Positions 6,393 to 14,496 of a DNA stretch of 32,556 nt are shown piece by piece. A program made the translations under genes and the position numbers. The notes beneath the pieces were generated by a model. That model had not been told where the DNA came from, searched no databases, and was given only the letters and a program-made list of their open reading frames with translations. Position 1 is the first letter of the stretch. Each line of letters starts with the position of its first letter. The DNA is from Nitrospira sp. (GTDB lineage: Bacteria; Nitrospirota; Nitrospiria; Nitrospirales; Nitrospiraceae): NCBI GenBank assembly GCA_029865485.1, contig JAOUGT010000014.1:1-32556 (forward strand). Direction: 5' to 3'.

Positions 6393-8897
6393 ATGAACGA
6401 CGCTGCAACTCTTGCTGTTCCCCATATTGAGACGCAACCGATTCCGTCCGCTATTCTGGAGGAAATTGAAACCTTTGAAGCCGAAGCCATGCGGACGTTG
6501 GCGGGAGACGTCCCAACGGATCTCTTTAAACCTTTCCGATTACAGTACGGCATTTATGGCCAGCGTCAGCCAGGTGTGCAAATGGTCCGGGTCAAGATTC
6601 CGTTCGGTGGGATTACCGCGAATCAGCTTCGCCGCGTGGCAGAGCTGGCCGACCGCTATGCGACCGGCGTTGGCCATGTCACCACCAGGCAAGACATTCA
6701 GCTGCACTTTGTCGAGCTGAAAGATGTGCCGACCATCATGCGAGGTCTGGCGGAAGTCGGTCTGACCACTCGCGAGGCTTGTGCGAACACCGTGCGAAAT
6801 GTGACGGCTTGCCACCTGGCCGGGGTCTGCCAAGGCGAGGTCTTTGATGTGACACCCTATGCAAAGACCGTCGCATACCACTTGCTACGGAATCCCTTGA
6901 ATCAAAGTCTGCCACGCAAGTTTAAGATTGCGTTTTCCGGGTGCGCGCACGACTGTGCCCTCACACCGATTCACGATATCGGCTTACTAGCCGTGAAGCG
7001 GGCGGACGGCGTCATCGGATTTCGCATGGTTGCTGGTGGGGGACTTGGCTCCACGCCTCGGATCGCGCAACTGCTCCGAGAGTTCACGCCCATGGAGGAG
7101 CTGATTCCCAGTATCGAAGCCGTCATCAAGGTGTTCGATACCCTCGGCAATCGGAAAAACCGGAACAAGGCCCGGATGAAGTTTGTGATCGACAAGTTAG
7201 GGTTTGAGGAATTCAAGCGCCGGTGGGAGACCGCCTATGCCTCAATGGGACACGCCGTTCCGAAAAATGGCTCGATCGCCCTGCTGTCCTATCAAGATGC
7301 ACCTCCGGCACTCATCATGCCGACTCGCAACGGGACAGCCAATGGAAATGGCAACGGCAACGGAACCCATCCGATCGGACAGGAAACTCCATTCGACATG
7401 TGGAAACGGACCAACGTCGTCCGGCAAAAGCAGGATGGGTATGTGACGGCAGCCATCAAGCTGTTTATGGGTGACATCACCTCTCGGCAGTTGCTGTTTG
7501 TCGCAGATCTGGCTGAACGGTACTCCAACGGGAATCTTCGCACCACAATTAACCAGAACCTAGTGATCCGTTGGATCCCTGCCGATCAGATCCCTTCTCT
7601 CTATGAGGATCTGGCATCACAGGGACTGGCTGATCCCGGGGCAGAACTGGTTGAAGACATCATTGCCTGCCCCGGAACCGATACCTGTGGCCTGGGCATC
7701 ACGTCATCAAAAGGGTTGGCACGAGCGTTAGCCGAGGTGTTTCCTGCCGGGCGTGTACCGGAAGAGTTGGCGGGGGTGGATATCAAGATCAGCGGATGTC
7801 ATAACTCCTGCGCCCAGCACCATATCTCCACGATCGGGCTGCATGGGGTCGGTAAGCGAATCGGTGAGCATGTCGCGCCGCACTATGAATTGCACCTCGG
7901 TGGGTCGGTCAACGGCACGGCCAAGATTGGCCAGATGATCGTGAAGTTGCCGGCAAAAGCCGTCCCGGCGGCGCTCTCGCATTTGATCGGCGTCTACCGG
8001 CGTGATCGTCACGAGAAGGAGAATTTGCCGAAATTCATCGCTCGTGTCGGAAAGACCAAGCTGAAGGACGAATTGATTCCCTACACCATCGTACCGTCCT
8101 ATCGAGAGGATCCCACCTTCTACTACGACTGGGAAGGGGAAGATGAATTTATCCTTGAGGATCTTGGTCCTGGTGAATGTGCCGGCGGCGCGTTGGAAAT
8201 GATCGAGAACGGCATCCTCGAAGCCGACCAAGAGTTGTATCAAGCCAAGCTGCTGGTGGAGAAACATCAGTATTCCGTGTCAGTGAACAAATCTTATCGC
8301 GCGGTGTTGGCGGCGGCCAAGGCGATGTTGGTGACAGAGGGCCTTGAGCCGTCTACCGACTCAGAAACCTTCATTGAATTCGACAGTCGGATTGCGCAGA
8401 AAGGCGTGATCCCTGCCCAGTATCGTGAGCTCAATAAGAAGGTCGGTGATCTCGGTCCTAAGGATACGACTGCCGAGTCGGCGCATGAAAAAATGGTGTT
8501 TGCGAAGGGCTTTGTCGAAGCGTGCCGTGTTGCAACGGAACAGATGGGGAAAGATTTGAAGCTTGCCCCGGTCCAAGAGACGGTGGTTCCTCTGCAGCCC
8601 GTTGCAGCGCCTGTGGTACCAGTCGCCACCGAAGTGAAGTCGACCGCTCCCGCTCCGACCGGCGCTCCGGTGTACGACCTGCGTGGTGTCGCCTGTCCGA
8701 TGAACTATGTGAAGACGAAACTAAAGCTGGAGATGATGGATGCGGGCGAGCAGCTCGAAGTGTGGCTCGACTCAGGCGAACCAATCAAGAACGTACCGAT
8801 GAGTCTGAAGAATGACGGACACAAGGTCTTGATTCAGGAAGCGTTGGAACCGGAAGCGTCGCATTATCGGATCCTGGTGGAGAAGGTTGAGGGGTAG
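6393..8897 (+). CDS. Siroheme sulfite (or nitrite) reductase fused to a TusA domain
   Basis: 834 residues, much longer than the roughly 560-residue ferredoxin-type enzymes. It would reduce sulfite to sulfide with six electrons in the cytosol. Each half has a ferredoxin-like subdomain and a siroheme/[4Fe-4S] subdomain, joined by an Asn-Gly-rich linker (about 313-325). The C-half has C426, C432, C469 and C473 (CPGTDTC, SGCHNSC). Unusually, the N-half also has a full set: C140, C146, C184 and C188 (CHLAGVC, SGCAHDC). Likely sulfite and siroheme contacts R99 (TTRQ), R135 (VRN), K176 and K178 (PRKFK) are in the N-half. Residues about 580-720 are a helical region resembling HEPN domains. Residues 760-834 form a TusA/SirA sulfur-carrier domain with C768 (VACPMNYVK). 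An AAGGAG site precedes the ATG. Its place between rrf2 and cysH argues for sulfite as the substrate. Confidence 0.9.
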   Translation: MNDAATLAVPHIETQPIPSAILEEIETFEAEAMRTLAGDVPTDLFKPFRLQYGIYGQRQPGVQMVRVKIPFGGITANQLRRVAELADRYATGVGHVTTRQDIQLHFVELKDVPTIMRGLAEVGLTTREACANTVRNVTACHLAGVCQGEVFDVTPYAKTVAYHLLRNPLNQSLPRKFKIAFSGCAHDCALTPIHDIGLLAVKRADGVIGFRMVAGGGLGSTPRIAQLLREFTPMEELIPSIEAVIKVFDTLGNRKNRNKARMKFVIDKLGFEEFKRRWETAYASMGHAVPKNGSIALLSYQDAPPALIMPTRNGTANGNGNGNGTHPIGQETPFDMWKRTNVVRQKQDGYVTAAIKLFMGDITSRQLLFVADLAERYSNGNLRTTINQNLVIRWIPADQIPSLYEDLASQGLADPGAELVEDIIACPGTDTCGLGITSSKGLARALAEVFPAGRVPEELAGVDIKISGCHNSCAQHHISTIGLHGVGKRIGEHVAPHYELHLGGSVNGTAKIGQMIVKLPAKAVPAALSHLIGVYRRDRHEKENLPKFIARVGKTKLKDELIPYTIVPSYREDPTFYYDWEGEDEFILEDLGPGECAGGALEMIENGILEADQELYQAKLLVEKHQYSVSVNKSYRAVLAAAKAMLVTEGLEPSTDSETFIEFDSRIAQKGVIPAQYRELNKKVGDLGPKDTTAESAHEKMVFAKGFVEACRVATEQMGKDLKLAPVQETVVPLQPVAAPVVPVATEVKSTAPAPTGAPVYDLRGVACPMNYVKTKLKLEMMDAGEQLEVWLDSGEPIKNVPMSLKNDGHKVLIQEALEPEASHYRILVEKVEG

Positions 8898-8901
8898 GGT
8901 G

Positions 8902-9594
8902 GTGAATTCTGATTTCAAGACGCTCAGCGATTCCTTTGAGGCGAAATCGCCGCAGGACATCATGAGCTACGCTCTGGAGAAGTACCATCCAAAGATCGTA
9001 TTGGCCTGCAGTTTTGGGGCTGAGGACGTGGTCCTCGTCGACATGGTCCATCGGATCAATCCGTCGGTGCCTCTGTTCTATCTCGATACTGAGTTTTTGT
9101 TTCCTGAAACCTATGCGACGAGAGACCGAGTGATTGAACGGTATGGCTTGCAGCCGGCGCAGGTGATCCAAGTGAAATCCTTACTGACACCTGAGAAACA
9201 AGCCGCGTCCTATGGCGACGCGCTCTGGACGAACAATCCGGATCAGTGCTGCCAATTGCGGAAGGTCGAGCCGTTGACCCGCGTATTGCAAGGGTACGAG
9301 GCATGGATCACAGGGATCAGACGGGACCAAGCCCCGTCCCGTGCGAATGCAGGTGTGATCGAGTGGGATCAAAAATTTCAATTGGTCAAGGTCAACCCAC
9401 TGGCCCGGTGGACCTGGAATGATGTCTGGACCTACATCAAGGTCTACGAAGTCCCCTACAATCCGCTGCACGATCAGAACTACCCCAGCATCGGCTGCAC
9501 CTACTGCACCGCTCCGGTAGCTCCTGGCGATGATCCACGAGCCGGTCGCTGGAAGAATTTCGCCAAAACCGAGTGTGGACTACACAAGTCATAA
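8902..9594 (+). CDS. cysH: Adenylylsulfate (APS) reductase, iron-sulfur type
   Basis: 230 residues. It reduces APS to sulfite and AMP, with thioredoxin or a similar thiol donor. The PP-loop-like nucleotide-binding segment is ACSFGAEDVVLVD (35-47). Cluster cysteines C116-C117 (DQCCQLRK) and C199-C202 (GCTYC) form the CC...CxxC set that marks the APS-using [4Fe-4S] form, as opposed to the PAPS-using cluster-free form. The catalytic cysteine is C225 in the tail TECGLH. GTG at 8902 is chosen because TTGAGGGG ends 7 bases upstream; a GTG at 8899 is the alternative. It starts 4 bases after the sulfite reductase stop and is followed 1 base later by the TrpD2-like gene, so the three are tightly coupled. 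Confidence 0.93.
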   Translation: MNSDFKTLSDSFEAKSPQDIMSYALEKYHPKIVLACSFGAEDVVLVDMVHRINPSVPLFYLDTEFLFPETYATRDRVIERYGLQPAQVIQVKSLLTPEKQAASYGDALWTNNPDQCCQLRKVEPLTRVLQGYEAWITGIRRDQAPSRANAGVIEWDQKFQLVKVNPLARWTWNDVWTYIKVYEVPYNPLHDQNYPSIGCTYCTAPVAPGDDPRAGRWKNFAKTECGLHKS

Positions 9595-9595
9595 C

Positions 9596-10636
9596 ATGCC
9601 ATTTCACGAGATTCTCGCAAAAATTGCCAAGGGCCCAAAAGCGTCAAAAGACCTGACATGGGATGAATGCAAGCAAGCGATGAAAGCCTTGGTCGAGGGA
9701 GAGGCAAGCCCGGCCCAGGTCGGGGCGTTCCTTATTGCCATGCGATTTAAGATGGAGTCCGTCACGGAGTTGGCAGGCTTGACTGCTGCCGCTCGGCAGT
9801 ACGTGCCACCGCTCGCGGTCTCCCGGGAGTTGGCCTTGGTGGATGTACCTACATACGCAGGGAAACAGGACACCTTTCACGCGATCGTCGCCGCATCAAT
9901 CGTGGCGGCAGCGGCCGGGGCCGCCGTCTTGATGCACGGGTATGATGGAATCCCTGGGCGGCCTGGCTCTGCTGGTGTGTTAAAAGCGCTGGGGATTCGC
10001 GTGGATGCTGAACCCAAGCAGGTCGCCGAAGAGGTCAATCGAAATAGCTTCGCGTATTTGGACATCGGACTCTACCACCCACCCGTCTATCGTTTTCTGG
10101 AAATGCGCCAGACGCTTGGGGTCAGGAACGTGTTCCACCCGATCGCCAGACTCCTGAATCCGGCTCGGGCGAAGGTGCAAGTGGTGGGGTTGTCGCATCC
10201 GCCTCATTTTGAAAAGACGGCCGAAGCCCTGCGGATCCTTGGATGTCCCCATGCCCTGGTCGTGCGGGGAGTCGAGGGTGATCCGGAGTTGTCGGCATCG
10301 ATGGCGACCAGAGTATTGGAACTGCGCGACGAGCGGATTACTCCGATCGGTGTGGCGGCAAAGGATTTCGGCTTGGCATTTGCTCCGTCCCGTGAGATGG
10401 CAGGATTTCCACCGGACCAGCGGGAGAAGGAAGCGGATCTCCTTCGCGGAATCCTTCAGAATCGAGTGCAGGGTGGTCAAAAGGATTGGGTGGTGATGAA
10501 TGCGGCGATGTTACTGTACGCCGTGGGGAAAGGCTCGTCGCTGGCTGCCTGTTTCCCGGCGGCTCGCGCCGCGATTGATGGTGGCGCTGCGGCCCGCAAG
10601 CTGGAGGATCTCATCAGGCAGTCGGTGGCAGCGTAG
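9596..10636 (+). CDS. TrpD2-like protein (anthranilate phosphoribosyltransferase fold)
   Basis: 346 residues with the glycosyltransferase family 3 layout: helical N-domain (DLTWDECKQAMKALVEGEAS, about 19-38) and a phosphoribosyl-type alpha/beta domain. True TrpD has a glycine-rich GTGGD motif for PRPP and a KHGNR motif. Here the equivalents read VPTYAGKQDTFH and LMHGYDGIPGRPGS, so TrpD activity is unlikely. The pattern resembles the TrpD2/YbiB subfamily, where E. coli YbiB has been described as binding nucleic acid. The start at 9596 lies one base after the cysH TAA; the frame is open back to 9530 but that would overlap cysH. Its place within a sulfate assimilation operon is unexplained. Family call fairly sure; function unknown. 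Confidence 0.82.
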   Translation: MPFHEILAKIAKGPKASKDLTWDECKQAMKALVEGEASPAQVGAFLIAMRFKMESVTELAGLTAAARQYVPPLAVSRELALVDVPTYAGKQDTFHAIVAASIVAAAAGAAVLMHGYDGIPGRPGSAGVLKALGIRVDAEPKQVAEEVNRNSFAYLDIGLYHPPVYRFLEMRQTLGVRNVFHPIARLLNPARAKVQVVGLSHPPHFEKTAEALRILGCPHALVVRGVEGDPELSASMATRVLELRDERITPIGVAAKDFGLAFAPSREMAGFPPDQREKEADLLRGILQNRVQGGQKDWVVMNAAMLLYAVGKGSSLAACFPAARAAIDGGAAARKLEDLIRQSVAA

Positions 10637-10662
10637 GACAAGAATAGAAAAGAGTAGAGGTC

Positions 10663-11460
10663 ATGAAACACCTGCGTCAACTTGAAGATCAAAGCGTCTA
10701 TATTCTGCGAGAAGCCTACAAGCATTTCAATAACCTCGCCATGCTCTGGTCGATGGGGAAGGATTCCACAGTGCTCCTGTGGCTGGCCCGCAAGGCGTTC
10801 TTCGGGCACGTGCCGTTTCCGCTGCTGCATGTCGACACCAGCTACAAGATCCCGGCGATGATCGAATATCGCGACCGTCTTGCGCGAGAATGGGGGTTGG
10901 ATTTAGTCGTCGGTCAAAATAAAGAAGCGCTGGCGGCCGGTATGAACCACACCCTGGGCCGGGTCGTCTGTTGCACCGCGCTGAAGACGAACGGCCTCAA
11001 GCAACTGCTGGAGAACAAGGGATACACCGGGGTTATCCTTGGGGTCCGAGCCGATGAGGAAGGAACAAGAGCCAAGGAGCGCTATTTCTCCCCACGGGAC
11101 AAACACGGCGATTGGGATTTCCGAGATCAGCCGCCCGAGCTTTGGGACCAATACAAGACCACCTTCCCGCCAGGCACCCATATCCGCATTCATCCGCTCC
11201 TGGATTGGACGGAGATCAATATCTGGGAGTACATCAAGCTTGAAAGTATTCCCTTCATCGATCTGTATCTCGATAAGGGCGATGGCACACGGTACCGCAG
11301 TCTTGGTTGTGCGCCTTGCACAACCCCGATCAAGTCGACGGCCAAGACCGTCGACGACATTATCGAGGAGTTGCGGCATACGACAGTGGCGGAACGGTCA
11401 GGTCGAGCACAAGATGAAGGACGAGGAATGGAGTTACTGCGTAAAGACGGATATATGTAA
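10663..11460 (+). CDS. cysD: Sulfate adenylyltransferase subunit 2
   Basis: 265 residues. This is the catalytic PP-loop subunit of ATP sulfurylase, which makes APS from sulfate and ATP driven by the CysN GTPase. It starts [18 protein letters not shown]. The PP-loop [11 protein letters not shown] is near residues 30-40, followed by [31 protein letters not shown] and the C-terminal [15 protein letters not shown] and [19 protein letters not shown], all standard for CysD though shorter than E. coli CysD (302). The ATG has an AGAGGTC site and follows the TrpD2-like gene by 26 bases. An unusual 187-base gap separates it from cysN. Confidence 0.96.
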   Translation: MKHLRQLEDQSVYILREAYKHFNNLAMLWSMGKDSTVLLWLARKAFFGHVPFPLLHVDTSYKIPAMIEYRDRLAREWGLDLVVGQNKEALAAGMNHTLGRVVCCTALKTNGLKQLLENKGYTGVILGVRADEEGTRAKERYFSPRDKHGDWDFRDQPPELWDQYKTTFPPGTHIRIHPLLDWTEINIWEYIKLESIPFIDLYLDKGDGTRYRSLGCAPCTTPIKSTAKTVDDIIEELRHTTVAERSGRAQDEGRGMELLRKDGYM

Positions 11461-11647
11461 TGAGCATGCTAAAACGAACATCCAGCTTCGTTCTCGGATC
11501 GAAACAATCCTCAACGTACCCCGCTCGGAGTGTAAGCTGTCTCGGCAGCTTGGGGTGGGCGGGTGGAATGAAATACGCCTCCGGTTGTTTCTTCCCTGCG
11601 GCCTCGCTGGTCTGCCCGTGTGAGCACTCTGTTAAAATGGAACGAGT
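11461..11647 (+). other. Unusual gap between cysD and cysN
   Basis: cysD and cysN are normally close or overlapping; here 187 bases intervene. The gap holds a short hairpin AAGCTG-TCTCGG-CAGCTT (11534-11551). A 63-codon frame across it resembles no family known to me, and the cysN Shine-Dalgarno (GGAACGAG) is weak. No promoter with both boxes or known riboswitch was recognised. Confidence 0.35.
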
Positions 11648-13492
11648 ATGACGACTACCAATACCAAGCCCTCTGAAAATCTGAATATCGTCATCGTCGG
11701 TCACGTGGACCATGGAAAGTCCACGCTGTTGGGCCGGCTCTATGCCGACACCGGTTCGCTCCCCGATGGGAAACTGGAAAAAGTACAGGCCATCTGCAAA
11801 CAGCAGGGGAAGGAATTTGAATACGCGTTTCTGTTTGACGCGTTTCTTGAGGAGCAGGAGCAGGGAATCACCATCGATACGGCCCGTACGTTTTTCATGT
11901 GGAAGGGCCGGCAATACATCATCATCGATGCGCCGGGGCATAAAGAATTCCTCAAGAACATGATTTCCGGTGCGGCGCGTGCCGAGGCCGCGCTCCTCCT
12001 CATCGACGCCTTAGAAGGTGTGAAAGAGCAATCGAAGAAGCATGGGTATCTGTTGTCGCTACTGGGGGTCCGCCAGTTTGCCGTGGTGGTGAATAAGATG
12101 GACCTGGTCGGCTATCGGCAGGATGTGTTCGACGGGATTGAAAAAGAATACCGAGAATTCTTGGGCCAATTCAAAGCTGTGCCGTCACAGTTCATTCCGG
12201 TGAGTGCCAAGCTCGGTGACAATATCGCCAATCGTAGCGGACAGATGTCCTGGTATGGCGGTCCTACCGTTTTAGACACGCTCAGCGCATTCCAGAAGGA
12301 AGCGGTTCGTTCGGAGCAACCCCTTCGGCTGCCTGTACAGGACGTCTACAAGTTCGATGCGCGCCGAATCATTACCGGGCGAATTGCGGCAGGCCGTCTC
12401 AAAGTTGGCGATCACCTGGTCTTTTCGCCCTCGAACAAGCGGGCGAATATTAGGACGGTGGAGGCCTTCAATATTGAACCACAGCCAACAGAGGGCCAGG
12501 CCGGTCAATCGATCGGCATCACGCTCGATGAACAGATCTTTGTGGAGCGGGGCGAGATTGCATCGCGTCAAGAGCATCTGCCGTCGGTGTCGACCGCGTT
12601 CCGGGCTAATCTGTTTTGGCTGGGGAAGAGGCCACTGGAGAAGGGCCGAAAATATCTGCTGCGTGTTGCCACCAAAGAGGTGGACTGCGAGGTTGCCTCG
12701 ATCCACCGGATCATCGATACCATGGACCTGGCTCAGCAGCAGGGCAGTCACAGCGTCGGCAAGAACCAGGTGGCCGAACTGACCTTGCGCACAAAAACCC
12801 CGATCGCCTTTGATTTGTCAGCCTCGTTTGAAGCGACAGGCCGCTTCGTTCTGGTCGATGAGTACGATATTGCAGGCGGAGGGATCATTACGGAACTGGT
12901 CCATGACGATCAGGAATTCCTTCGCGAAGAAGCCAGACGGCGCGATTTTGCTTGGGTGAAGGGTGAAGTCACCGTCGAGGATCGGGCACAGCAATATGGT
13001 CATCGGGCGGCGATCGTGTTGATCACCGGAGGACGACATACCGGCAAATCCTTCTTGGCAAGAAAACTCGAAGGACGGCTCGTGGCAGATGGGCGCCATG
13101 CCTACCTGTTAGACGGAGAAAACCTGCGCCGTGGACTGGATGCGGATCTGTCCGATGAAGAACGTGGACAAACCACAGAGATGGCACGACGCTACGGCGA
13201 AGTGGCGCGTCTGCTCATGGATACCGGCTTGATCGTTGTCTCGACCACCAATCCCTTCGGTCTCGCCTATCGCGAAGCCTCAGAGGCGATCAGGACACTC
13301 GTCCATCCTGCGCCGGTTATTGCGGTGCACATGAGCAAGACCGTGGAGGAGCCTCCACCCAATACGGATGTGGTCCTGACTGGTCCGACGGACTTTGACG
13401 CAGCCACTGCACGAATCTTGGAAGAACTCAAGCGCCGCGGCGTCCTGGCCCAGGCCATTGGAGCCAAACCGGTCTTTCAATATTCCATCTAG
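11648..13492 (+). CDS. cysN: Sulfate adenylyltransferase subunit 1 fused to APS-kinase-like domain
   Basis: 614 residues. CysN is an EF-Tu-like GTPase that drives APS synthesis with CysD. GTP motifs: GHVDHGKST (18-26), DAPGH (94-98), NKMD (149-152). Beta-barrel domains run to about 430. From about 445 a CysC-like domain follows, with P-loop GGRHTGKS (461-468) and [15 protein letters not shown] (488-502). The usual APS kinase stretch with the RDPKGLYKKA and FTGID lid elements is missing: the chain passes from [13 protein letters not shown] almost directly to the final strand and helix, and the ISPFR motif reads TNPFG. APS kinase activity is therefore doubtful, which fits the APS-type CysH in this operon. 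It would be named cysNC by architecture. Confidence 0.94.
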   Translation: MTTTNTKPSENLNIVIVGHVDHGKSTLLGRLYADTGSLPDGKLEKVQAICKQQGKEFEYAFLFDAFLEEQEQGITIDTARTFFMWKGRQYIIIDAPGHKEFLKNMISGAARAEAALLLIDALEGVKEQSKKHGYLLSLLGVRQFAVVVNKMDLVGYRQDVFDGIEKEYREFLGQFKAVPSQFIPVSAKLGDNIANRSGQMSWYGGPTVLDTLSAFQKEAVRSEQPLRLPVQDVYKFDARRIITGRIAAGRLKVGDHLVFSPSNKRANIRTVEAFNIEPQPTEGQAGQSIGITLDEQIFVERGEIASRQEHLPSVSTAFRANLFWLGKRPLEKGRKYLLRVATKEVDCEVASIHRIIDTMDLAQQQGSHSVGKNQVAELTLRTKTPIAFDLSASFEATGRFVLVDEYDIAGGGIITELVHDDQEFLREEARRRDFAWVKGEVTVEDRAQQYGHRAAIVLITGGRHTGKSFLARKLEGRLVADGRHAYLLDGENLRRGLDADLSDEERGQTTEMARRYGEVARLLMDTGLIVVSTTNPFGLAYREASEAIRTLVHPAPVIAVHMSKTVEEPPPNTDVVLTGPTDFDAATARILEELKRRGVLAQAIGAKPVFQYSI

Positions 13493-13850
13493 CAGGATGC
13501 GGACACAGTCTGCTAGCGGCGTCAGGCGCAATTGAACACACGGATCATCGATTCGTGCCGCTCTGCCATCGCTTCCCATATAAGCAAGGTAGCAGAAGAG
13601 CTGCAGCCGAATCCCGATGTTGTCCGTACCTACCCATCACAGATTCTGACGCAGCGATGGCGTGTCTTATTGGAAACATGAAACGCCTGGGGGAGCTGGC
13701 GCTAGGTGTGCATTCCCCCGCCAACTTGGCAAGCTGCAGGCATCCTCCCTAGGCTGCCTGAAACAAGAAGGAATTCGAGTCTGCGGCTCTACGGAACAGG
13801 CCCAGAAAGTGAGTTTCAGGCCTTTCTGGCCATGGCACAAGACCGACCCC
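13493..13850 (+). other. Intergenic region after cysN, no gene recognised
   Basis: About 358 bases before the OmpA-gene promoter. It contains weak hairpins: CTAGCAG/CTGCTAG (13489-13516, overlapping the cysN stop), GCCAA-C-TTGGC (13722-13732) and CCAGAAAG/CTTTCTGG (13802-13829). None has a T run. Short frames here have no family resemblance. A small RNA cannot be excluded, but I see no known structure. Confidence 0.35.
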
Positions 13851-13879
13851 TTGACGGTTTCCATAAATACCACTATTCT
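13851..13879 (+). promoter_or_regulatory. Promoter of the OmpA/helix-hairpin-helix operon
   Basis: TTGACG (13851-13856), 17 bases, TATTCT (13874-13879). Both boxes match the sigma70 consensus well and spacing is ideal. Start of transcription near 13886 would give a leader of about 30 bases. Confidence 0.65.
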
Positions 13880-13914
13880 GTTGTGGCCTTCTCATTTATT
13901 CTCCTTAGGTCAAA

Positions 13915-14496
13915 GTGACTCTCATGCAGGGTAAAGACCTGTTCTTGGCACTTCTCGGGGTATTCATCCTTGGTGTGACGTTCGTCTTTTGTGGTTCAGG
14001 GGCGAAGACGGCACCTCCTCCGGTTGCATCGCAGAACCGGTCTGAAATTCCTCCACCGGCTCCGAAGAACCTTGAGCCACCATCATCGTCTACACCAGCG
14101 CCACTGGTAGCTGCAACGGCTGTGCTGAAAAAGAAGATTGATCACCTGCTGATCGGAAATCCAATTGCATTCCGACTCAATAGCGCCATCCTTCTGCCGG
14201 AGGGGAAAACTGCGTTGAATGGCGTGGCTGCGATTCTACAAGAGGACCCAACGGTGGCCTTTGAAGTCGGCGGCCATACAGACAACGTGGGACCGGAGCA
14301 GTCGAATTGGGTACTCTCGGAACAACGTGCCAAGGCCGTCGTTGAGTATCTGGTCTCACAAGGAATTGCAGCCGACCGACTGACCCCCAAAGGGTACGGC
14401 GCGTCGCGACCAATCGCGGATAGTGCCACCGATGAGGGGCGTTGGCAAAACCGAAGAATCGAATTTGCGATCGGCGCCAAGGGAGAGCAGCCATGA
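13915..14496 (+). CDS. OmpA-family peptidoglycan-binding envelope protein
   Basis: 193 residues. A hydrophobic segment LFLALLGVFILGVTFVFCG (about 9-27) is either a signal or a membrane anchor; the FVFC site is not a good lipobox. A Pro/Ser-rich spacer (about 34-64) follows, then an OmpA C-terminal domain with GGHTDNVGPEQSNWVLSEQR and KGYGASRPIAD, ending in NRRIEF. These residues bind diaminopimelate in peptidoglycan, so the protein should sit in the periplasm. There is no beta-barrel. GTG at 13915 is chosen because its spacing to TTAGG is right; ATG at 13924 is the alternative. Its stop overlaps the next start (ATGA), so the two products are translationally coupled and probably work together. 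Confidence 0.87.
   Translation: MTLMQGKDLFLALLGVFILGVTFVFCGSGAKTAPPPVASQNRSEIPPPAPKNLEPPSSSTPAPLVAATAVLKKKIDHLLIGNPIAFRLNSAILLPEGKTALNGVAAILQEDPTVAFEVGGHTDNVGPEQSNWVLSEQRAKAVVEYLVSQGIAADRLTPKGYGASRPIADSATDEGRWQNRRIEFAIGAKGEQP

Noticed and set aside
7322..7368. Short AATGGC/AACGGC-type simple repeat in the sulfite reductase gene
   Set aside because: It encodes the Asn-Gly linker between the two halves; it is in frame and too short to call a phase-variable tract.
7728..8267. 179-codon minus-strand frame in the sulfite reductase
   Set aside because: Antisense shadow of a conserved gene in GC-rich DNA; no recognisable motifs.
11460..11651. 63-codon frame between cysD and cysN
   Set aside because: It has no ribosome-binding site and no family resemblance and only fills the gap; noted as a gap feature instead.
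13687..13760. Possible structured RNA (riboswitch-like) with G-rich and C-rich arms
   Set aside because: No known riboswitch core was found and the arms do not form a long stable stem by eye.
13555..13934. Overlapping short plus-strand frames before the OmpA gene
   Set aside because: None has a ribosome-binding site or domain, and they overlap one another and the OmpA promoter.
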